The position numbers and the translations under genes are program-made. From positions 1-12,074 of the forward strand of contig JAAAUF010001110.1 in the NCBI GenBank assembly GCA_015499985.1: DNA of 12,074 nt, given 5' to 3'. The DNA is from Haplosporangium gracile. Taxonomy: Eukaryota; Mortierellomycota; Mortierellomycetes; Mortierellales; Mortierellaceae. Below the pieces are notes generated by a model that had not been told where the DNA came from, made no database searches, and was given only the letters and a program-made list of their open reading frames with translations. Of the stretch, positions 1 through 7,020 are shown piece after piece. The number at the start of each line of letters is the position of its first letter. Position 1 is the first letter of the stretch.

Positions 1-79
1 ACTGGGATCGATGCCCAGGTTCTCCAATACTCTCTTTTTTTGCACCTCCGACCTGGTTCCTGGAGCTCTCTGGGGTCAT
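1..79 (-). CDS. possible 5' end of a further minus-strand gene, cut by the window edge
   Basis: An ATG at 79-77 opens a frame of 26 codons that runs off the left edge without a stop. The peptide starts MTPESSRNQVGG and is rich in polar and charged residues. It lies downstream of the fatty acid hydroxylase gene on the same strand, where the next co-directional gene would be expected. Another minus-strand frame in the same bases also reads plausibly: it ends RVLENLGIDPS and could follow a CCCCAG acceptor at about 70. The frame is therefore not settled. No domain can be recognised in so short a piece, and it may be chance. Confidence 0.2.
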   Translation of the reverse strand, partial: MTPESSRNQVGGAKKESIGEPGHRSQ

Positions 80-293
80 GGGGGCGGGGCAGGGACTGAA
101 GGCGGAGTCGGGATCTTGTTTTCTTTCAAAAAATTACACATTTCTTTACAATCTTGCATTTAGGGAACGAGATAATTCAAACATGCAGTCAGAGAAGTGG
201 GGGAGATGCATGAGACAATGAAAGGCTTTTTTGGCCAACAAAGCGGATTCATGACCCGGTTTTTGTTTTTTGTTCGTAATTTGGAGTAATGGA

Positions 294-308
294 CCCCCCC
301 CCCCCCCC
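294..308. repeat. C15 homopolymer
   Basis: An uninterrupted run of 15 C on the plus strand. It lies between the hydroxylase 3' end and the possible next gene. Its length is likely to vary between strains or sequencing reads. Confidence 0.9.
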
Positions 309-389
309 GGCCGTTGTTGATACACTCTCCAAAGTAGCCTGCCCAGTCAAGTTTCAGTCGTGAGTGAGGTCAAAATTAGGGTGTAATGT

Positions 390-395
390 TTTATT
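390..395 (-). terminator. candidate poly(A) signal AATAAA for the hydroxylase gene
   Basis: The minus strand reads AATAAA about 170 nt after the hydroxylase stop codon. The match is exact, but fungal poly(A) signals are loose, so cleavage near here is an inference. Confidence 0.4.
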
Positions 396-564
396 AATGC
401 TGCAATGATGGCTATGGTGGTAATGGGGGTGTGAAAGTAAGGTAGGAAAAAAGAATCAAAGGAAGGTAGGATTATGTACAGCAGCCGTCCATTGTCCCAT
501 TTCCAAGTATTAGTTAGGAGGTTAGAAAAAAGCAATATGGAGGGCGAGGATGGGCTGGGGACAT

Positions 565-2308
565 CTACAGCTTAAGTTCAGTGTTGAATACCCTAAGCAT
601 ATGAAAAAAAAGCGCAATAGAAGAAGAAGAACAATAGAAGGCAATGTGTAAGTAAGACTGAGAATGACGGCTTGTGGAAATCAAGGAGAGATTAAAGTGT
701 GAAAGCAGGTGTAGTAAAGAGGAAGAGCATTGTTCAATGAACCGCAATTGAGGAGACAGACAAAGATTTGGTAGAAATCGTCAGGTTTGTCATAACAGCG
801 AGGAAAAGGAGTGCCAGCAAGGGAAGGGAAGGGTCGGATCAAGGAGAGTCAAAAGTAACCTTTTTTTTTTTTTTTGCGCGTGTGTACATGGTCGGTCCCT
901 TCCTGTTCATCGAATTGCTCCCTTTGAAAAACACGAAAAAATGACAGAATCACACAAGCACAAATACGAAGATGTCTCAAAAGTTTACAAAAGTGTGAAA
1001 AGCAATAGGAAAGGGAAGTGAGAAGCTTACCGATCCCAGATCTTGGAAGTGATACCGTATCCGCCCTCAAAGTTCTTGTAGTGGTGGGCAAGGTGGTAGG
1101 TCTTCATTTCCTTAAAGTGGATCTTGAAGACCTTAGCGTGGTGGAGGTAGTAGTGCGTCATGTCGTACAGCACATATCCCATAAAGGCGCCCGACATGAC
1201 GGCATAAGCCTGAGGAGCAGCAAAGATGCTATGTCCAAGCTTGAAGAGTGGGACAGCGAGTGCAACGGCGAGAGCTGGTGGCATGACGAGTCGCAGTCTA
1301 TGTTATTGTGGTTAATTGCGTGCAAGAGCAAAGTGCATCATCATTCCTGTGTCAGTCAGGGATCATAATCAATTGCAGGATCGATCAAGGACGTACATGT
1401 GCTGCTGCAGCAACGCAAGTAAATACGCGAAAAGTAGAAACTCTCCAAAAGCGATCGATGAAAAGAGCACAAAGCGGATAAGATAGGAATGCAAAAGTAT
1501 TTTACCTGTCCATGGGGAGATAGTGGTGAATACCGTGGAGGAGGAAGTGGGCAGTGAGCCAGGAGGTCGAATCCGGCAAAAAATCATCCAGGTGGAACAA
1601 GAAGCGGTGGATGACATATTCCGCCAGCGTCCAGATAAGCACTCCACTGAAGAAGTAATACGCCGCAGTGTCAGCCGTCAAACCGGTCTCGAGACTCCGG
1701 TTATAGTTGTAGGCGATGATGGGCAGCCAGAAGATGGGGATCATAAACCACGGGGTCTTGGTGAAGACCTCGAGGTAAGGCGATCCAAAGATCCGTGCAG
1801 AACCCTTGAGGTGGCGAGGGATGTGGACCTGCTCCAAGTAGAAGGACTTGGAAAAGTCGCTGTTCCAAAGCTGCCAGAGGAGCGGCTGGCTGAGATCGAG
1901 GAACTTTGTCTTCTTGTCTGCTGTGAGGTCGGTCTCCTTGTGATAGTCCTCGTCCTCTTCGTCTCCGCTGTCGTTTGTCGCCTTGCTGGCGTTGATCCGC
2001 TTGGTCGCTACTGACGAGGCTGCAGTGGCGGTGGTAGTGGTGGCTGTGGTTGGAGTTGAGGTATCAAGGGACCCAATTAAGAATTCGTCGAGCATTTCGT
2101 ACGCACCTACGGAGTGGGCATGGGAGAGCTTGTCGCTCATGAGGTCCGAAATATCTTCGCCAGCATGGTCGAGGATGTATTCCTCCCCACCGGGGTGGTC
2201 CTGGACAAAAGTGGAGACGTCGTAGACGTTGTTATTGTGGATAACCCAGCAGGAGTCTTCGGACTTGTGCGCCTGGACCTGTTGCACAGAATATTTTTGT
2301 TGAGCCAT
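565..2308 (-). CDS. SCS7: sphingolipid fatty acid 2-hydroxylase (Scs7/FA2H family), 3 exons
   Basis: The model joins exons 2308-1506, 1297-1031 and 592-565 into 365 residues, close to yeast Scs7 and human FA2H. The family adds the 2-hydroxyl to the very-long-chain fatty acid of ceramide in the ER membrane, using electrons through its own cytochrome b5 domain. Residues 1-80 form that domain, with HPGG at 38-41 and a second likely haem ligand at H65. A low-complexity T/A/S and acidic linker follows (about 80-130). Hydrophobic segments lie near 186-200, 214-232 and 273-312. The di-iron histidine clusters are HRFLFH (234-239), HFLLHGIHH (254-262), HYYLHH (316-321) and HLAHH (336-340). Splices AG|GTAAAA, CATAG|A, CG|GTAAGC and CTTAG|G keep the frame and rebuild MDRLRLVMPP and WDRVFNTELKL, as expected for the family. 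The start is the first ATG before the b5 domain. The enzyme family is clear; the substrate is inferred. Confidence 0.93.
593..1030 (-). other. intron 2 of the hydroxylase gene (438 nt)
   Basis: The donor is GTAAGC and the acceptor is CTTAG after a long pyrimidine-rich tract. The intron's first bases create a stop: if it is retained, the codon after WDR is TAA, so the protein ends without VFNTELKL. A naive ORF call stops at 1027 for this reason. The intron contains a run of 15 T on the plus strand at about 861-875. Confidence 0.85.
1298..1505 (-). other. intron 1 of the hydroxylase gene (208 nt)
   Basis: GTAAAA donor and ACATAG acceptor. Joining the flanks completes an AGA codon in MDRLRLV, matching the family. 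An ATGATGA resembling a snoRNA C box lies inside, but no D box (CTGA) follows it, so no snoRNA is called. Confidence 0.88.
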
Positions 2309-2400
2309 GGTAGTAGTCGTAGTGTCTGAGCACTTGGGTAAGAGGGTGCTGGGTTCTTAGTTGGTGTTGTCGGTGGGTTTTAGTGTTGTATGGGTGAAGA

Positions 2401-2456
2401 AGAGAAGAGAAGAGAAGAGAGGAAAGAAAGTTGAAGAAGAAGAAGAAGAAGAAGAA
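2401..2456. repeat. purine microsatellites: (AGAGA)4 and (GAA)8
   Basis: Plus strand 2401-2420 is four AGAGA units and 2433-2456 is eight GAA units. On the transcribed minus strand these are pyrimidine tracts 90-150 nt upstream of the hydroxylase ATG, so they fall in the promoter or leader. Confidence 0.85.
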
Positions 2457-2541
2457 GGAGTAGAGGAAAGAATGAGAGGTAGTGAAGAAGAGGGAAATAA
2501 CGAAAGATGTCTGTCTGTCTGACAAAGACAAAAAAAAAAAA

Positions 2542-2566
2542 CCAGTCCAGTCCAAGTCCAGTCCAG
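2542..2566. repeat. short CCAGT tandem repeat
   Basis: CCAGT is repeated about four and a half times, with one unit carrying an extra A. Function unknown. Confidence 0.7.
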
Positions 2567-2748
2567 ACTGCGAAGCAAGGCGCGCGGGAGGTAGAGTAAA
2601 CAGGTAACAAGGTGAGACAGACACGCAACATCCAACAGGGATAACAGAAAGAGACAAAACAAGAAAAAAAAAGGGGCATCGACATGCCGATGATGCCAAA
2701 GCGCAGACGCCGAGAGGAGCTCAATGCGGATTGCGGAGGATAAAAAAA

Positions 2749-2763
2749 CAACAACAACAACAA
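2749..2763. repeat. (CAA)5 microsatellite
   Basis: Five perfect CAA units upstream of the hydroxylase gene. Confidence 0.8.
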
Positions 2764-3448
2764 CACCACATTGAAGGAAGGGGGGTAAAATGTTCAGCTT
2801 GGGTTGGACGGCCGATCTTTTTTCCCGGAGGAGGAAAATGAGGGTACAATGTCTTTCTCCTCCCGATAAAACTGACTGGCTGAATAAGGCCGATACCAGT
2901 TTCAATGGCGATGAAAATAGCTCAAATATCCAGGTTTTGCCAGCTTTCTTGTTCCTAATCTGCCTCACTCTCGCTCTGCGCTTTTTTTCTTTTCTTCTTT
3001 GCGCTGGCAATTGTCAATTACAAAGCTGTTACCTTGATCGACACTTGGTTGACACTTTGGGCGCAAAAGGTGTATCGGTAGAAGCATCGAAAGCGTTCAG
3101 CCAGAACAGCCATCCTGTTTACTAGGGCTGGTGCCAAGTTGACGGCTCGAATGCCTTTACCGTTGAAAAGGCTATGGCACCACCAATACAAGGAAAAGTG
3201 AGTGAGCTAAAGCAAATTCGAAGAAAAGGGAATATTACCATTGAGCAAAGCTTGGCAATCAAAAGATAAACAAAAGAAAAGAAACACACATATTTGTGAT
3301 ACCGTATTGCGGTATTGTTATAGGTGTAGCTATCCATGTTCTTTTATATTGTTATTGGTTGTTTTGTTGTTTGTTATTGAAGCGCTAGCAAAGGAAGGAG
3401 TATGTGTATGCTGTAAAATATGGTACAAAAGAGATAACAGCATATTGT

Positions 3449-5950
3449 TTACTGGGTGTAGTTGGCAGGAAAGGATCCTTCCTTGCCGTGGCACTTTCCA
3501 GTCCACCAGTCGTTGCGGCTGTCCGTCTTCTTGACAACAGTAATAACATCCCCCTTCTTGAATGACAGATCCGTTGGCTGTTCACCAGTGTAGTCAAACA
3601 ACGCCGTCACAACCTCTGGCTTGGCGCCAATGCGGGGAGGGATCCTGGGTCCTGTCGAGTTGGCAATGTTGGCAATGTTCTGGTTGTGTGCTGCTGGGTA
3701 GCCGCTGTTGTCCGTCGAGACACGGCCAGTAATAGGCTTGCGCACCGTTGATGGTGTGTAGCGAGGAAGAGAATCTGCTTCACTCTCCCGCTCCTTCTCC
3801 TCTGCCAATGCCGATGCGCCCTTGAAGCTGTTGTAGCTGTTGCCGTTGTTATTGTAGTTGGCTGCATTCGATGCCGATCTTCCCAATCCAGTCTGACTGC
3901 CACCATATCCACCTGGGTTTCCATACCGCCCTGCGCTTGAAACACTGACACTGCGCCCAACACCTGGCGAGGCAGACAGAGAGTCATCGCCGTATCCTGT
4001 TGCGGACGAAGGCGCACGGTTGATTCCATAGACGGCGCCTCCCGAGGCCTTACTGTTAAGTGCTCTGTAGAGAATATCGGCCTGAGGAGGAGGAGTGATG
4101 GCTCCCGAAAGCAGCTCTGCGGCAGAGACCTTTTGACGATAGAACGTCTCGTTGGCATCCTTTCTCTCGACAATGACCGATCCCTCAATCGACACACCTA
4201 TTCAACCAAAACGAAAGAGTTAGGTATAGTTCCTGTGTATGTCCTGTATTGCGTTGCATCCACTGCATTTGTGCAAAGAATCATTTATTACCTGCAAAGA
4301 GACCCTTGGATTTGCTGTAAGAGTAGATGGCTGCAATACTCTTGACACTGGCGGAGGCTCCAGCCTCTGCTGTACGTCCAATGGGCCCAGCAGCAACTAA
4401 TCAACATAATCCAGAGCGATTCAAATAAAAAAAAACTGATGTTAGGAAGCCCAGTCGGAATTCATCACGGTAAAGATAATCCATCTTCTCCTATGCCATT
4501 TTGATCAATCAACCATTTGCCAAGTGCTCAGTGCTATCGAAACAACAATCATCGTAAAAAAAAAAAAGAACGTACCTGACAAATTGCCTCCAAGAGTGAC
4601 GTTTCCGCCTGTGGCAAAAGATCTGACGGCCATCTTGTTGTTTAAGACGACGACAAAGTCTGTGATCTCTGCTCCAATCTGTCCTCCAAAGCCCATACCG
4701 CCAGTTCCGATGGCAGACGGTGCAGACCAGGAGCCATCCTCAAGACGAGCAACAACGATACCAGAGCCCGCTCTGCCTGAAAAGAGGAATCCTGCCTTGA
4801 CAACCGTAAAAATAGCGAGTCCTTGAGCTTTGGAGAGAATGTCAGCCGGAATAATGTTGTCGACACCTTTTGCTGCGATGGGGTCTGTGTAGTGGGTCCG
4901 AAAGAAAAGAGACAAGGCAGGGCAGAGCACGCGGGACAGGAGATGATGACATGAACCAGAGTTTTGTAGTACAAGGAAAAACAAAGATACGCAAGCACCC
5001 AAAAGTCGAAAAAAGGGAAGATCCAAAAGAGAAAGATCCAAAAGAGAAAGATCCAAAAGGTTAGCTAACCAGTCCATATCGCATTTTTTTTTTTGTCTTC
5101 CGCCCTTCTGTTAAATACTTTTTTTCTCCTTGAGTACTGTTGCTGTAAGTCCGAAGGCGCCTTTCTCTCTTTCACTCTGATTGTTGTGCAGAATCGCATG
5201 TAGCAATTGTCGCATGATAGAGCGGACGGGGGTTTGCTGGTGTGTCGGAGGGATAATTATCCCGGATTGTCCAGTAACTGGTTTGTCTTTTCTCGACTTT
5301 TCTTTTATCCCTCACTACTTTTTGGTAGTATGGGTAGGTGGTTTGCATTGACGCCAAGAGTATCGTACGTGGGCTGTATTTTTTGTTTGTTTTGGCTGCT
5401 GTCGTATGTTCCTTTTGGTGTTGACCAGTCTAGTCATCGCTACCCGAAGCATCGAGAACACTATGTTGTTCAAATCCGTTCAAATGCTGCGCGTCATATA
5501 GTCGTCGTTGAATGTCTTAATTTCCTTGTCTCTGTTGCCTTGGTAATCGGGTGTCGCTTGTCGATATGCCATCGAGGGTTGATGTCATGGCTTTACCACA
5601 ACCCTTGTTCCAGTCTCAGCTGAACATATCCACCTTGGTTGAGAACGCCAAGTCCTCACAATGAAAAAAAAAACGAATAAAAGAGAGTCGTCGAGTTACT
5701 TGCCTACGAAAGCATTGAGAATCTTGGACGCCCTTTTGCATTCACCTAGTATGTTATGAGATTCAAATGAGAATGAATAACGTTAGGAGGAGAGGGATAG
5801 AGCAAAGTATTTTAGTCCTGGTCGGGTGTCGCGTGGGCCATGGAGGTCGAAGAAGGAGGGTGTTCACTTGAGTTGGCAGTGTGATGGCTTACCGGCAAGG
5901 TCCTTGGGCAAAGGACTGTTCATCTTCATGCTTGATTTGACATTATTCAT
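3449..5950 (-). CDS. YSC84: SYLF + SH3 actin-patch protein (Ysc84/Lsb3/SH3YL1 family), 5 exons
   Basis: Exons are 5950-5893, 5745-5704, 4884-4576, 4396-4292 and 4197-3449. They give 420 residues from the first ATG, or 411 from the ATG at 5923, where MNSPLPKDLAGE matches the usual family start; a third in-frame ATG is at 5929. The N-terminal ~200 residues are a SYLF (Ysc84 actin-binding) domain, with signature stretches AQGLAIFTVVKAGFLFSGRA, GGQIGAEITDFVVVLN and SKGLFAGVSIEGSVIVER. In yeast this domain binds phosphoinositides and actin, and the protein works with Las17/WASP at endocytic patches. A G/S/N/Y-rich linker follows. The last ~55 residues are an SH3 domain: ALFDY, DLSF..GD, DWW, GSFPANY. 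All four introns are phase 1, so exons 2, 3 and 4 (42, 309, 105 nt) could each be skipped in frame. Intron 2 appears to be GC-AG. Family assignment is strong; the 5' start is less certain. Confidence 0.9.
4198..4291 (-). other. intron 4 of the YSC84-like gene (94 nt)
   Basis: GTAATA donor and ATAG acceptor. The splice joins LFAG to VSIEGS, a continuous block in the SYLF domain. Confidence 0.9.
4397..4575 (-). other. intron 3 of the YSC84-like gene (179 nt)
   Basis: GTACGT donor and GATTAG acceptor. The splice rebuilds LGGNLSVAAGPIGRTAEAG, matching the family block. Confidence 0.9.
5020..5060. repeat. 15-nt tandem repeat, about 2.7 copies
   Basis: The unit GATCCAAAAGAGAAA occurs at 5020-5034 and 5035-5049, with a partial third copy to 5060. 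It lies inside intron 2 of the YSC84-like gene. Confidence 0.9.
5250..5263. repeat. perfect palindrome GGGATAATTATCCC
   Basis: A 14-bp inverted repeat with no spacer, within intron 2 of the YSC84-like gene. It could be a protein-binding site or chance; nothing else supports a role. Confidence 0.6.
5746..5892 (-). other. intron 1 of the YSC84-like gene (147 nt)
   Basis: GTAAGC donor and ACTAG acceptor. Splicing gives PLPKDLAGECKRASKILNAF, matching the N-terminus of the family. Confidence 0.85.
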
Positions 5951-7020
5951 CGTGTATATGTGTGTTGTGTTGTGAAGTGTTTAGTTGAAAGGTGATGAAG
6001 TAAAAGTAGTGGAGTTGTCTCTAAAAAGTGTGTTGACGAGAAGTTGTGCGAGTAGTGATATGTGGCGGGTTGTTGTTATAAGTGGAAGAGAGGGGCTGAG
6101 AGTAGAGTATTTTGGGGGAGAGTGAAGAAAAAGAAGAAAGTGGAAAAAAATAAGGGAACAACCAAAGATGAGTAAGATAAAAAGAAAATAAGTGTCATGG
6201 ATCCTTTTTTTTCCTTCCTTCTGTCCAACGTCCCAAAAAGGTTGCAGCAAGACAAAAATAAAAAAACGAAATCAAAACTTCAGCCCAACTGTCCCATCCA
6301 ACTGTCAGCCAAGAAAAACTGCAGCCACAATATGACATAAAACCAACCAGTCCAATCCAAGGGTTCGACTAGTAAAAGGTAAGGTACAAGGGACGATTCG
6401 TCTCCCTTTTCCATTCTTTTTCTGGTCGTTGTATGTTTGTCCGTGTATATAATGCCATGCTATCATACGTCGCCGATCACTCGATGACGCGGATGTGGAA
6501 TTCTTCGAGAGCAACAACATTTTGTAAGTCGACTCCGCAAAAACAATTCAAACTGTCGCACGCTGTTGTCGCGCTGTGTCAGAACTGCCTTCAAGCATCA
6601 GGGGCCAGTTCCTCTGAAAAAGCCATTAAAAGGAATAGTTAGTCACCTTATGTAACTTTTTAAAATGGGACTAAAACACAGAGACATTGGTGCCGAGCGC
6701 CAAGAGACGTTCCTCCTTTGCAAAGACTTGCTTGCCGCCACATTCTTTTTTTGCACAGGTGGCCCCCACTCTCTACGTTGACAGTCATGGGTTCTTCATG
6801 AAGACTTCACAGATGCGAGCAGCAGCGCTCAATTCAAAAGTTAATATTCGCTAGGTTATATCATTCTTCATTGCGCTCTAAGTATCTTCCTTACATACAA
6901 ACGATTAAAGTAATCTCCCTTTTTGTTCATTTTTTTTGTCCAATGTTTATTTTAAACGATGAAAAAATGACCATTGATGATGTTTTTCAAAAAAGCCTCC
7001 AGTTCAAAGCAGACAATTTC
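5951..7020. other. spacer: YSC84-like promoter and RACK1 3' flank
   Basis: No gene is supported in this stretch. Next to the YSC84-like start the minus strand is pyrimidine-rich, as expected of a leader. A TATATA-like string lies at about 6444-6451, far upstream of the start and of uncertain value. Near 6900-7020 lies the RACK1 3' UTR with a poly(A) signal. Short open frames on both strands lack coding character. Confidence 0.6.
6946..6951 (-). terminator. candidate poly(A) signal AATAAA for RACK1
   Basis: Exact AATAAA on the minus strand, 70 nt after the RACK1 stop, in AT-rich sequence. Position and sequence fit a 3' UTR signal. Confidence 0.55.

Larger units (their letters stand above)
80..564. 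other. 3' flank of the hydroxylase gene and intergenic spacer
   Basis: No convincing gene is visible here. The stretch holds the 3' UTR of the hydroxylase, including a candidate poly(A) signal at 390-395, and a run of 15 C at 294-308. Short minus-strand open frames have hydrophobic, T-rich composition typical of non-coding sequence. Confidence 0.5.
2309..3448. other. spacer: hydroxylase promoter/5' UTR and YSC84-like 3' flank
   Basis: No gene is supported. The part next to the hydroxylase ATG is strongly pyrimidine-rich on the minus strand (CTT and TTCTC arrays), which is common in fungal promoters and leaders. Several simple repeats lie here and are listed separately. Open frames such as plus 2790-3125 are T-rich with a hydrophobic tail and lack recognisable features. 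The part near 3300-3448 is AT-rich 3' flank of the YSC84-like gene; only weak AATAAC-like signals are seen. Confidence 0.6.
4885..5703 (-). other. intron 2 of the YSC84-like gene, GC-AG type (819 nt)
   Basis: The donor reads G|GCAAGT, the consensus of GC-AG introns, and the acceptor is CACAG. Only this donor gives phase 1 and rebuilds AFVDPIAAKGVDNIIP, which aligns without gaps to the yeast Ysc84 region. The nearby GT options (GTAGGC, GTAACT) give the wrong phase for the acceptor. The intron is long for a fungus and contains a 15-nt tandem repeat (5020-5060) and a 14-bp palindrome (5250-5263). No snoRNA was recognised in it. Confidence 0.75.

Noticed and set aside
1027..1031. Stop codon TAA directly after WDR as the true end of the hydroxylase
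   Set aside because: It lies within a strong GTAAGC donor, and splicing to 592 gives the family's expected C-terminus.
1340..1352. ATGATGA as a snoRNA C box in hydroxylase intron 1
   Set aside because: No CTGA D box lies downstream before the splice site and no terminal stem is seen.
1523..2225. Long plus-strand ORFs opposite hydroxylase exon 1
   Set aside because: They are antisense shadows of a GC-biased coding exon with cytochrome b5 and hydroxylase motifs on the minus strand.
2790..3125. 111-codon plus-strand ORF in the spacer
   Set aside because: No recognisable domain or conserved start context; the phenylalanine/leucine tail comes from T-rich DNA.
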